DNA of 64,000 bases from Marinobacterium rhizophilum DSM 18822 (lineage in GTDB: Bacteria > Pseudomonadota > Gammaproteobacteria > Pseudomonadales > Balneatricaceae): positions 79,873-143,872 of the forward strand of contig NZ_KB899095.1 in NCBI RefSeq assembly GCF_000378045.1, in the 5' to 3' direction. Under the pieces are notes generated by a model. The model did not search any database and was not told where the DNA came from. It was given only the letters and a program-made list of their open reading frames with translations. Below are positions 19,629 to 30,026 of this stretch, in pieces. Position 1 is the first letter of the stretch; each line of letters starts with the position of its first letter. The position numbers were made by a program, and so were the translations under genes.

Positions 19629-20953
19629 CAGCCCTGCTTGAGCGGGGGCTGCAGAATCACCAGCGCCTTGAGTAGATTCAGCGCTTCAAACAGCTGGAAA
19701 TCCCGCTCCACCAGCTTGGCATCGCCATTGTTCTTGGCGACTGCGGCGCCATTGCCGTTTTCCAGATGGCCGCTCAGGTCACTTTCCTTGACCCGGTCGC
19801 CATTCTCCAGATTGCGTATCTCTGCTTCATCAACCCGAATGTCCGGCACAATGCCCTGGGCCTGAATAGAGCGCCCATTGGGAGTGAAGTAACGCGCCGT
19901 GGTCAGCTTGACCGCGCGTTCTGACGTCAACGGCAGGATGGTCTGCACCGACCCCTTGCCGAAACTGTCGGTGCCCAGCACCAAACCCCGCTTGTGATCC
20001 TGCAAGGCACCGGCGACGATCTCCGAGGCAGAGGCAGAGCCTGCGTTAATAATCACCACCAGCGGGACTTTCGGGGCCAGCGTTCTGGCACTCGCGTTAA
20101 AACGCAGTGCGGCATTGGCCAGGCGGCCTTCGGTATACACGACTAGCCCCTCGTCAATAAAGGCGTCAGCGACTTCCACTGCCGCCTGCAATACCCCGCC
20201 AGGGTTGTTGCGCAAATCCAGCACCATGCCGCGCAGCGGTCCCTGGCTTTCTAGCGACTTGATCGCCTTGCCCAGCTCAGTGCCGGTATTAACCTGGAAT
20301 TGTGATACCCGCAGGTAACCGAAGCCCGGTTCCAGCAGGCGGTGCTTGACGCTCGCCACCTTGATTCGATCACGTATCAGTTTGATCTCGAAAGGCTTTT
20401 CAACGCCTTCGCGGACAATGGTCAGGACGATGGGCTCATTCGGCTTGCCACGCATCAGCGCCACCGCTTCGTTCAGCGACAGCCCCTGCACCGGCGTTTC
20501 GTCGAGCTTGACGATCAGGTCGCCCGCTTTGACGCCGCCCCGCTGGGCCGGCGTATCATCGATGGGCGCGATGACGCGAATAAAGCCATCCTGCAGGCCC
20601 ACTTCAAGTCCGAGGCCGCCGAACTCGCCGCTGGTGTACTCCTGCAGGTCCTGGTAGGCATCGGGCTCAAGATAGGCCGAATGCGGATCGAGCCCGGCAA
20701 TCATGCCGCGAATGGCATCTTCCAGCAGCTTTGCATCATCCACCGGCTCGACATAGGCGGTCTTGATACGCTCAAAAACCTCGGCAAACAGGCGCAGTTC
20801 TTCCAGCGGCAAGGCTTGCACCTCGGCCAGCATGTGTTCGCTGTCCTGCTCCGGCGCCTCATCCGCGAAGACCGGCGCTGCAAGAACGACAGAAAGCATC
20901 AGCGCGCCGAACATCCTGTTCAGCCTCTCTGGTGCACGAGTCAACAACTTCAT
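19628..20953 (-). CDS. S41-family carboxy-terminal processing protease
   Basis: The 441-residue periplasmic serine protease of the CtpA family has a signal peptide (FGALMLSVVLAAPVFA), an N-terminal helical part, a PDZ domain (about residues 95-180; GGLGLEVGLQDGFIRVIAPI) and the catalytic core. The nucleophile serine is in NAGSASASEIVAGAL and the lysine in GTDSFGKGSVQTIL. Such enzymes trim or degrade periplasmic and peptidoglycan-associated proteins. The neighbours envC upstream and the deacetylase downstream (overlapping stop/start) suggest work on cell-wall hydrolase control. Confidence 0.9.
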   Translation of the reverse strand: MKLLTRAPERLNRMFGALMLSVVLAAPVFADEAPEQDSEHMLAEVQALPLEELRLFAEVFERIKTAYVEPVDDAKLLEDAIRGMIAGLDPHSAYLEPDAYQDLQEYTSGEFGGLGLEVGLQDGFIRVIAPIDDTPAQRGGVKAGDLIVKLDETPVQGLSLNEAVALMRGKPNEPIVLTIVREGVEKPFEIKLIRDRIKVASVKHRLLEPGFGYLRVSQFQVNTGTELGKAIKSLESQGPLRGMVLDLRNNPGGVLQAAVEVADAFIDEGLVVYTEGRLANAALRFNASARTLAPKVPLVVIINAGSASASEIVAGALQDHKRGLVLGTDSFGKGSVQTILPLTSERAVKLTTARYFTPNGRSIQAQGIVPDIRVDEAEIRNLENGDRVKESDLSGHLENGNGAAVAKNNGDAKLVERDFQLFEALNLLKALVILQPPLKQG

Positions 20954-21024
20954 AACAGCATCCTTTATTCAGTCACACCGGAATTGGAACACCTGGCTCG
21001 CACCGACAAGCGGCCCCCTAAAGG

Positions 21025-22155
21025 CTAGCGTCCCGCCAGCCAGCGGGCGGGGTCCGTTGGTTTGCCGTTAAAGCGTACCGCAAAATAGAGACTTGGCTCA
21101 GTATAGCCGCCACTGTTACCCACGGTCGCCACCGCATCGCCGGCATCGACCCAGGCGCCCGGCTCCTTCAGGAGCCGCTGGTTGTGGCCATAGAGGCTCA
21201 TGTAACCGCCGCCATGATCGATAATCAGTAACAACCCATAGCCCCGCAGCCAGTCCGAGAATACCACCCGGCCGCGATGTACGGCACGTACTTCACGCCC
21301 GGTCTGGGCCGCGATCAGCATTCCATCATAGCTGACGCCACTGTCGGTATTGCCAAAGGCCCGCACCAGGCGCCCGTCCACCGGCCAGGACAGTTTGCCC
21401 TTGAGCTGCGGCAGGGAGCGGGCCTCACGCGCCATCTTGGCTTCCTTGAGCGCTTTTTCAATCTTCACCAATACCGACTCGAGCTGCCGGCGATCGGCAT
21501 CCAGACTTTTGAGCCGGCCCTGTTTGGAGTCGATCGATTTGGCCAGCATCGCCAGTGTCGCCTTGCGCTCTGCACGTGCTGCATCCAGACGTTGCTGCCG
21601 GGCTTTAAGCTCGTTGCGACGCACCAGCAGCTCCGACTGGGTCTCATCCAGCGCCAGTTCGGTGCTTTCGAGCCCTGCCAGCTGCTGCTGATAGAGCGTC
21701 AGCTGCGCCACCAGTTCGCCGTTGATCAGATCAAAGTAATGCAGCATGCGGTCAATTTGCGCAGGATCGCGCTGGTTGAACAGCACCTGCAACCGGGGCT
21801 GATTGCCCAGGCGGTATTGTTTGCGCAGCTGGCGCTGCAGCTGATCGGTGCTTGCCGCCAGCGAGGCCCGAAGGGCATCGCGGCGCTGTTCAAGATCGCC
21901 GGCACGGCTGCCCAGTTGCGCCAGTTTCTGTTCCAGGTCGGCCAGTTGATTGCCAAGCTGACCGATCTCGGCTTCGCTGTCGCGCAGCGCCTGCTGCAGT
22001 GACTTGCGCTCGCCCTGCTGGGTCCGAATGGAACTTTGCAGGGCACCGATGTCTTTCTGCAGGCGCTGGATCTGCGCCTCGGTGGCCTGCTTGTCCGCTG
22101 CCATCAGCAGGTTGCCCTGCAGGATCAGCAACAACACCATTAGTATGCGCATCAT
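21025..22155 (-). CDS. envC: Murein hydrolase activator EnvC
   Basis: The 376-residue protein has a signal peptide (MMRILMVLLLILQGNLLMA), a long coiled coil (about residues 20-250, rich in Q, L and R) and a C-terminal LytM/M23-type domain (KGKLSWPVDGRLVRAFG; LLIIDHGGGYMSLYGHNQRLL; VATVGNSGG). EnvC activates the amidases AmiA/AmiB at the division septum, recruited by FtsEX. The LytM domain lacks the first metal histidine pattern of active endopeptidases, as expected for an activator. It follows gpmI by 44 bp and precedes the protease gene. Confidence 0.9.
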   Translation of the reverse strand: MMRILMVLLLILQGNLLMAADKQATEAQIQRLQKDIGALQSSIRTQQGERKSLQQALRDSEAEIGQLGNQLADLEQKLAQLGSRAGDLEQRRDALRASLAASTDQLQRQLRKQYRLGNQPRLQVLFNQRDPAQIDRMLHYFDLINGELVAQLTLYQQQLAGLESTELALDETQSELLVRRNELKARQQRLDAARAERKATLAMLAKSIDSKQGRLKSLDADRRQLESVLVKIEKALKEAKMAREARSLPQLKGKLSWPVDGRLVRAFGNTDSGVSYDGMLIAAQTGREVRAVHRGRVVFSDWLRGYGLLLIIDHGGGYMSLYGHNQRLLKEPGAWVDAGDAVATVGNSGGYTEPSLYFAVRFNGKPTDPARWLAGR

Positions 22156-22199
22156 GGGATGGGATTCCTGGGACCGCCGTCTCGGTGGCCCCGAGAGGA

Positions 22200-23750
22200 T
22201 CAGCCCCCTGTCACCAGGGACTTGCCGGTCATTTCCTGCGGCTGTTCCAGACCCATCAGGGCCAGCAGCGTAGGCGCCAGGTCACAGAGCGCGCCATTAT
22301 CCAGCCGTACCTGGTCGGCGCGGGGGCCGTCGTATACCAGCGCCACCGGCCAGTTGGTGTGTGCCGTATGAGGCTGGCCGGTCTTGGGGTTGACCATGAG
22401 TTCGACATTGCCGTGATCGGCGGTAATCAGGGTTTCGCCACCGACTTCACGCATGGCCGCCAGGATCTGTCGAATGCTCTCATCGATCACTTCGCAGGCC
22501 TTGATGGCGGCATCGAACTTGCCGGTATGGCCCACCATGTCGCCATTGGCCAGGTTGCAGACGATCAAGTCGTACTTGCCACTGCGAACGGCTGCGCACA
22601 GTTTCTCGGTGACCTCAGGCGCACTCATTTCCGGTTTCAGATCGTAGGTGGCCACATCGGGGGACGGCACCAGGATACGGTCTTCGCCCGGGTAAACCTC
22701 TTCGCGGCCGCCGTTAAAGAAGAAGGTGACGTGGGCATATTTCTCGGTTTCGGAAATACGCAGCTGTGTTTTGCCAAGACCCGACAGGTATTCGCCCAGG
22801 TCATTGCTGATGGTGGCCGGCGGGTAGGCACAGGCACAATCGATGGACGCAGCGTATTCAGTCATCATCACGTACTCGGCCAAGGCCGGGTGTGCGCTAC
22901 GCTCAAAGCCATCGAAGTCCTGATCCACGAAGGCACGGGTGATTTCACGCGAACGGTCCGGGCGGAAGTTGGCGCAGATCAGGGCATCACCTTCACCGAC
23001 AACCCCAAGCGCTTCGCCAGCGGCATCGGTCAGCACCGTTGCCTGGACAAATTCATCATTCTCGCCACGCTCGTAGGCAGCCGCGAGGGCAGCCTGGGCG
23101 GAATCAAAGCGCTGCGGTGCCTGGCCGAGCGTCATCGCATCATAGGCAACCTGTACGCGATCCCAGCGGTTATCCCGGTCCATCGCATAGTAACGTCCAA
23201 CCAGTGTTGCAATCGCACCCACACCGATCTCGGCCAGCTTTGCTTCGACCCGGGCAATCGACGGCTCTGCCGAGCGCGGCGGCATATCGCGGCCATCCAG
23301 CACGGCATGCAGATACACCGACTTGGCGCCGCGCGCAGCGGCCATTTCCATCAGTGCGATCATGTGTTCTTCATGACTGTGCACACCACCGGGTGACAAC
23401 AACCCCAGCACATGCACCGCCTTGCCCGCCGCAATCGCCTTGTCCATAGCGGCGCAGAGCACCGGATTTTCAAAGAAATCACCGTCGCTGATAGCTTTCG
23501 AGATGCGGGTGAAATTCTGGTACACGGTACGGCCGGCGCCAATATTCATGTGACCCACTTCGGAATTGCCCATCTGACCATCGGGCAGACCCACCGCCAG
23601 ACCCGAGGTTTCAATGCGGGAATTGGGATTGTTCGCCAGCAGCTGATCCCAGGTTGGGGTCTGTGCGGCTTCGATCGCGGAAGATGCTGTGTGCTCGATG
23701 CCGAAGCCGTCGAGAATGATCAGTGCTTTGGGGGTACGAGTGGCAGTCAT
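22200..23750 (-). CDS. gpmI: 2,3-bisphosphoglycerate-independent phosphoglycerate mutase
   Basis: The 516-residue, manganese-dependent cytosolic enzyme interconverts 3- and 2-phosphoglycerate in glycolysis and gluconeogenesis. It starts [17 protein letters not shown] and shows the catalytic serine region [48 protein letters not shown] and the metal histidines in ADHGNVE and [10 protein letters not shown]. Length is normal (about 510). It heads the minus-strand set gpmI-envC-ctp-deacetylase, an arrangement common in gammaproteobacteria, and is divergent from the rhodanese gene. Confidence 0.95.
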   Translation of the reverse strand: MTATRTPKALIILDGFGIEHTASSAIEAAQTPTWDQLLANNPNSRIETSGLAVGLPDGQMGNSEVGHMNIGAGRTVYQNFTRISKAISDGDFFENPVLCAAMDKAIAAGKAVHVLGLLSPGGVHSHEEHMIALMEMAAARGAKSVYLHAVLDGRDMPPRSAEPSIARVEAKLAEIGVGAIATLVGRYYAMDRDNRWDRVQVAYDAMTLGQAPQRFDSAQAALAAAYERGENDEFVQATVLTDAAGEALGVVGEGDALICANFRPDRSREITRAFVDQDFDGFERSAHPALAEYVMMTEYAASIDCACAYPPATISNDLGEYLSGLGKTQLRISETEKYAHVTFFFNGGREEVYPGEDRILVPSPDVATYDLKPEMSAPEVTEKLCAAVRSGKYDLIVCNLANGDMVGHTGKFDAAIKACEVIDESIRQILAAMREVGGETLITADHGNVELMVNPKTGQPHTAHTNWPVALVYDGPRADQVRLDNGALCDLAPTLLALMGLEQPQEMTGKSLVTGG

Positions 23751-23974
23751 GGCAATTCTGATGTCCGAATCGGGTTTGCGAAGCCGCCATTTTACTGCGT
23801 ATCAACCCCTATTGCGACTGCACAGGAAACAGCAAACGACCATTCGCAGCGAACATCACCCTTCCCCTTATGCCGCCGCAGCCAGCATTGTATACTTAGC
23901 CGCTAATTTTCAACGCAATTGCACATATCAGGCTCACGCATTTGCGAAACCAGGCGTAGTTAACGGAATTCACG

Positions 23975-24388
23975 ATGGAAAACCTGTTCGAATTTGTTGC
24001 CAATCATCCCTACCTGATCGCTGCCTGGGTACTGTCCCTGGCCATGCTGCTCTGGAACGAAAGCCGCAAGTCCGGCACCTCTGTGACGCCTACCCAGGCG
24101 GTCACGCTGATCAACAAGCAGGACGCTGTTGTCATCGACATCCGTGCCAAGAAAGAATGGGCCACAGGGCACATCACTGATGCGATCAACCTGCCCATCG
24201 CCGACCTGGACACCCGTATGGCGGAGCTGAACAAGTACAAGTCGCGGCCGATCATCGTCGTGTGTAACCTGGGCCAGACCGCAAGCAGTGCTACCAAGAA
24301 GCTGACCGCGGCTGGCTTTGAGCATGTGACCCGCCTCAGCGGCGGCATGACCGAATGGAAAGGCCAGAACCTGCCGGTAATCAAGTGA
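23975..24388 (+). CDS. Membrane-anchored rhodanese-like protein (YibN type)
   Basis: The 137-residue protein has an N-terminal membrane helix (about residues 10-28, HPYLIAAWVLSLAMLLW) and a single rhodanese domain: VVIDIRAKKEWATGHITDAIN and the active-site cysteine in IIVVCNLGQTASSA. Family members transfer sulfur, but the physiological substrate of YibN is not clear; in E. coli it interacts with the protein-export machinery. It starts the plus-strand set with grxC and secB. A TATACT (23888-23893) about 80 bp upstream could be the -10. Confidence 0.87.
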   Translation: MENLFEFVANHPYLIAAWVLSLAMLLWNESRKSGTSVTPTQAVTLINKQDAVVIDIRAKKEWATGHITDAINLPIADLDTRMAELNKYKSRPIIVVCNLGQTASSATKKLTAAGFEHVTRLSGGMTEWKGQNLPVIK

Positions 24389-24393
24389 GCACC

Positions 24394-24645
24394 ATGAACG
24401 ATATTTTGATCTACACAACCGCCTGGTGCCCATTCTGCATTCGCGCCAAGATGTTGCTGGATAGAAAGGGCGCGACGTACACTGAAATCAAGGTTGACGA
24501 GGAGCCGGCCAAACGCGTCGAGATGATGCAACGCAGCAATCGGCGCACGGTGCCGCAGATTTTCTTTGGCGACAGCCATATTGGCGGCTGCGACGAACTC
24601 TATTCCCTGGAGCGCCAGAGCAAGCTCGACGCGCTGCTGGCCTGA
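24394..24645 (+). CDS. grxC: Glutaredoxin 3
   Basis: The 83-residue protein begins MNDILIYTTAWCPFCIRAKM, with the dithiol CPFC at residues 12-15, then the glutathione-binding TVPQIFFGDSHIGGCDEL. It reduces disulfides and glutathionylated proteins in the cytosol. A longer frame exists upstream but overlaps the rhodanese gene; the ATG at 24394, five bp after that gene's stop, gives the family length. Order yibN-grxC-secB is the same as in E. coli. Confidence 0.95.
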   Translation: MNDILIYTTAWCPFCIRAKMLLDRKGATYTEIKVDEEPAKRVEMMQRSNRRTVPQIFFGDSHIGGCDELYSLERQSKLDALLA

Positions 24646-24745
24646 ACAGCCCGGGCGGCGCACAGCCCTTCGCCGCTCAAGCATTACAATACACTGACTC
24701 TGTTTTGATGGCAGTGAACTCACTTAGACCCAAGGAGCACACAGC

Positions 24746-25237
24746 ATGGCTGAAGAAAACGCACAGAACGGCGCACAGCAAGCAACAGGACCGCAGTTTT
24801 CGGTACAGCGGATCTACCTGAAAGACGTATCGCTGGAAGCCCCTGGCACACCGGCTGTCTTCACCTCCGCCTGGAAGCCTGAAATCAATCTGGATCTGAA
24901 CACCCGGACACGTACCCTGGGTGAGAACCACTACGAAGTGATCCTGACCCTGACCGTGACGGCTAAAAACGATGGCAACAACGCCTTCCTGATCGAGATC
25001 CAGCAGGCCGGCATTTTCCAGATTGCAGGTCTGGCCGAGGCCGAACTCAATCACACCCTGGGTGCCTTCTGCCCCAACATCCTGTTTCCGTATGCTCGCG
25101 AATCTGTCGACAGCCTGGCCACTAAAGCCAGCTTCCCGGCCCTGATGCTGGCACCGGTTAACTTCGATGCATTGTACGCACAGCAGCTGCAGCAGAAAGC
25201 CGCCCAGGCTGCCGAAGGTGAAACCCAGGCCCATTAA
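24746..25237 (+). CDS. secB: Protein-export chaperone SecB
   Basis: The 163-residue cytosolic chaperone holds precursor proteins unfolded and passes them to SecA; it acts as a tetramer. Typical segments: [65 protein letters not shown] and [25 protein letters not shown] precedes the ATG. A TACAAT 60 bp upstream may be a -10 for a separate promoter. It ends at a strong bidirectional terminator. Confidence 0.96.
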   Translation: MAEENAQNGAQQATGPQFSVQRIYLKDVSLEAPGTPAVFTSAWKPEINLDLNTRTRTLGENHYEVILTLTVTAKNDGNNAFLIEIQQAGIFQIAGLAEAELNHTLGAFCPNILFPYARESVDSLATKASFPALMLAPVNFDALYAQQLQQKAAQAAEGETQAH

Positions 25238-25342
25238 CATGGCCTGATGACTCGCAGGCTGCGCTGACGGTAACGCGGGGGCATCGCCCTAAGCAGCGAC
25301 CGTACATGTGTCCTGGCACAGCAATGTGGCGTATCAAAACGA

Positions 25343-25372
25343 AGAGGGGGCTGTTCACGAACAGCCCCCTCT
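25343..25372. terminator. Bidirectional terminator between secB and glgA
   Basis: A perfect 14-bp inverted repeat, AGAGGGGGCTGTTC and its complement, separated by 2 bases, lies between two convergent genes. It is followed by a CTTG on the plus side and by CTTCGTTTT on the minus side. Confidence 0.85.
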
Positions 25373-25460
25373 TGCGTTCTATCACCTCTTCCCCTCGAAA
25401 GCGCCTGCTCTGGTTGGTCTGGTGGCCGTTACGCTTCCTTACCAGGCACCAGGCAGAGCC

Positions 25461-27023
25461 TCAGGGGCGGTACAGCTGGTGCTCATAGGCTTGAGCCGCA
25501 TCCGACCATAAAAACCGGGCTTGCGCGGCAGCGCTGCGAACTTCCTTCCATTTGGCCGGCTGGTTTTTCTCCAGTTCGATAACCTCCTCCAGTCGAGTAA
25601 TCAGGTTTTCGGCCTGCTGCTGCAGGCTATCGCCATTGAACGAAAAGCCGTCGATACCATTCTGTACCGTATCGCGCAGCCCCCCTACCTCGTGAACAAT
25701 GCACGGCTGCCCGGCACGCATCGCCAGCATCTGACTGATACCGCAGGGCTCGAATGAGCTGGGCATCAGAAAGAGGTCACCGCTACTGTAGAGATATTGG
25801 CCCAGCGATTCGGAGTAACCTTTTAAAAACAAAAAGTTACTTTTCCTGGACGCCACTCTGGTGAGAAAGTTTTCCAGCTCGGCATCGCCACTACCCAGCA
25901 GAATTAGGCGTCCCCGGTCAGCCAGCCGATCCAGCAGCACGTCCAAAACGGACTGGCCCGAGGGCAGGATTTGTCGCAGCAACAAGACCTTTTGATCGGT
26001 AATGCGCCCCACGGACGTCAGCAACAAGCCGGACTGGCGCTTGCGACTGCTGAGCCACTGCGTCAGGCGATGATAGGCGATCAGATGAGTACTTTCTGCC
26101 TGAGGCTTGGCGCCAATCCAGACTAGCAGCTCGTTCAGACACAGCTCCAGCAACCCGGGACTCGCCAAAGGCGCGGGCACTGGCACATCGTACTCGGCGC
26201 CATTGAGTATGCCTGCCAGGCGCTGCTCGGCCTCGGCCCGCTGCAGATCGCCCTCCAGGCCCTCACCCCCGAAAAAACCGCGCTCAGGGTCACTGGGCCG
26301 GACAATTTCCTTCACATAGGTGGGTGATACGGCATGTACCTTGTCGCAGAGGTTGATGCCCAGGCGCATCGGATTGACACAGTCACGGTAGCGGGGATCA
26401 CAAATCTCCTCGGCGTGAAAATGTATTCCCGGATACCAGGCAGTCAGAGAAGAGCTGTCATTGGCAAACGGGCGGATGCCCTGAAGCGCAATGTTGTGAA
26501 TACTGAAGACCGTGCGTATCCCGGCCAGCACACCGTATTCAGGATGAAAACGCCGCAGGAATGCCACCATCGCGGCATGCCAGTCATGCAGATGGATCAC
26601 ATCGAGCGTGCCAAAAATGCCATCCTTGATCGCCTGGGCCGCGGCCAGTGAGAACAATGCAAATTTAGTGGCGTCCGTTGCGAAGGGCCGATTGGACGGA
26701 TCATCACAGTAAATTTTCCCGGCACCGCCGGCCCCGAAGAGCGGGTGTTCCAGTACCCACTGGGTCACGCCCGCAACCGGCGATTTGGCCGCAACCTGGA
26801 AAACGCCCACCATTTCCTCCTGGCCGGCAAAGTGGACTTTCACCGCACCGATAACACGCGCACCGGGCTGCCGAGAAAAAAACTGATAGCCGGGGATAAG
26901 CACGTTAACCTGATGATCAAACTCGGCCAGGGCAGCGGGAATGTCTCGAACCACATCCCCGATGCCACCCACCTTGCCTTTGTCCAGGGCATCGTTTTCC
27001 GCTGCCACCATCAATATGTTCAT
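25461..27023 (-). CDS. glgA: Glycogen synthase, GT5 family
   Basis: The 520-residue enzyme adds glucose from ADP-glucose to the non-reducing ends of alpha-1,4-glucan. The N-terminal ADP-glucose motif is KVGGIGDVVRDIPAAL, a variant of the usual KTGGL. HLHDWHAAM and the C-terminal half with GRITDQKVL, SSFEPCGISQMLAMR and GGLRDTV follow the GT-B fold of the family. It is somewhat longer than E. coli GlgA (477). It is last in the minus-strand order glgB-glgX-glgP-glgC-pgm-glgA, 15 bp after pgm. Confidence 0.9.
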   Translation of the reverse strand: MNILMVAAENDALDKGKVGGIGDVVRDIPAALAEFDHQVNVLIPGYQFFSRQPGARVIGAVKVHFAGQEEMVGVFQVAAKSPVAGVTQWVLEHPLFGAGGAGKIYCDDPSNRPFATDATKFALFSLAAAQAIKDGIFGTLDVIHLHDWHAAMVAFLRRFHPEYGVLAGIRTVFSIHNIALQGIRPFANDSSSLTAWYPGIHFHAEEICDPRYRDCVNPMRLGINLCDKVHAVSPTYVKEIVRPSDPERGFFGGEGLEGDLQRAEAEQRLAGILNGAEYDVPVPAPLASPGLLELCLNELLVWIGAKPQAESTHLIAYHRLTQWLSSRKRQSGLLLTSVGRITDQKVLLLRQILPSGQSVLDVLLDRLADRGRLILLGSGDAELENFLTRVASRKSNFLFLKGYSESLGQYLYSSGDLFLMPSSFEPCGISQMLAMRAGQPCIVHEVGGLRDTVQNGIDGFSFNGDSLQQQAENLITRLEEVIELEKNQPAKWKEVRSAAAQARFLWSDAAQAYEHQLYRP

Positions 27024-27038
27024 ACCGATATCCGCCTG

Positions 27039-28697
<1,659 letters not shown>

Positions 28698-29966
28698 TTA
28701 GGCAAAACCTTCCACTTGACCCAACATCCCGCGGGTCACTAAAACAACACCCTTGTCTGTTACCCTGAATCCTTTTTCACGATCCTGGTCGTGATCATAT
28801 CCGATGACCATGCCGTCAGGAATTTTACAGCCCCTGTCGATGATTGCCTTACGTATTTTACAGTGATTGCCAACTTCAACGCCTGGCAGCACCACCGACT
28901 CGTCAATCTCGGAATAGGAATGTATATGGACCTGGTTGAAAAGGACTGATTTTCGAATAACCGAACCCGATATTATACTTCCGCCTGCAACCATCGAATC
29001 CAGTGCCATCCCACGGCGGTCCTCAAAGTCAAACACAAACTTCGCCGGAGGCATCTGCTCCTGGTAGGTCCAGAGGGGCCAGTCGCGATCATAGATATTG
29101 AGCGGCGGCACCGTCTCAATGATTTCCATGTTCGATTGCCAAAAGGCATCCAGTGTACCGACATCACGCCAGTATGCGCGACCACCGGTCAATAGATCAC
29201 GGAATGGGAATGCAATAACTTTGTGATCGTTGATAATTTTCGGGATTATGTCATTGCCAAAATCATGCGACGAATCAGGATCCGCTGCGTCCTTCATCAA
29301 CTGATCAAACAGAAAGTCAGTATTGAAAACATAGTTCCCCATTGACGCCAATGTCAGCTCGTCTTGCCCAGGAATCGGAGAAGGATGGGCAGGTTTTTCT
29401 TCAAAACCGATAACCCGGTTATTTTCATCCACTTTCATTACACCAAACGCATTAGCCGCCTCTTCGACCGGCACTTCCAGGCAGGAGACGGTCATTTTTG
29501 CGCCACTTTCAACATGTTCGGCCAGCATGAGACCGTAATCCATTTTATAGATATGGTCGCCTGACAGCACCAGTACATACTTGGGCTTTACGGATCGGAT
29601 AATATCCAGGTTCTGATAAATGGCATCCGCCGTACCCTGGTACCAATCTTGCGAGAAACGTTGCGAGGCTGGCAGAATCTCGACAAATTCGCCAAGCTCA
29701 TTCTTGAAGTGGCTCCAGCCCCGCACCAGATGCCTGACCAGGGAATGCGCCTTGTACTGGGTCAGTACACCCACACGGCGTATGCCTGAATTCACACAGT
29801 TTGACAATGGGAAGTCAATGATTCTGTATTTTCCACCAAAATAGAGTGCCGGTTTGGCCCGCCAGTCAGTGAGTTCATAGAGCCTTGAACCACGACCACC
29901 TGCCAAAACCAGCGCAAGTGTGTCGCGGGTTATACGGCTAACATAACGCGGATTATCTTCAGCCAT
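28698..29966 (-). CDS. glgC: Glucose-1-phosphate adenylyltransferase
   Basis: The 422-residue ADP-glucose pyrophosphorylase makes ADP-glucose from glucose 1-phosphate and ATP, the committed step of glycogen synthesis. It shows [76 protein letters not shown] (sugar-phosphate lysine) and a C-terminal left-handed beta-helix. GAGGAA lies 6 bp before ATG 29966; a longer frame to 30002 has no ribosome-binding site. It is preceded by glgP and followed by pgm. Allosteric control is usual in the family and cannot be read here. Confidence 0.94.
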   Translation of the reverse strand: MAEDNPRYVSRITRDTLALVLAGGRGSRLYELTDWRAKPALYFGGKYRIIDFPLSNCVNSGIRRVGVLTQYKAHSLVRHLVRGWSHFKNELGEFVEILPASQRFSQDWYQGTADAIYQNLDIIRSVKPKYVLVLSGDHIYKMDYGLMLAEHVESGAKMTVSCLEVPVEEAANAFGVMKVDENNRVIGFEEKPAHPSPIPGQDELTLASMGNYVFNTDFLFDQLMKDAADPDSSHDFGNDIIPKIINDHKVIAFPFRDLLTGGRAYWRDVGTLDAFWQSNMEIIETVPPLNIYDRDWPLWTYQEQMPPAKFVFDFEDRRGMALDSMVAGGSIISGSVIRKSVLFNQVHIHSYSEIDESVVLPGVEVGNHCKIRKAIIDRGCKIPDGMVIGYDHDQDREKGFRVTDKGVVLVTRGMLGQVEGFA

Positions 29967-30026
29967 TCTTAATTCCTCTGTATTTCTATTGTTCTTATTC
30001 AACAGACATGTCTCTGTAACACTCGC

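Noticed and set aside
21852-23396. Long plus-strand open frame of about 514 codons
   Set aside because: It lies opposite envC and gpmI, both firmly identified; no ribosome-binding site or domain.
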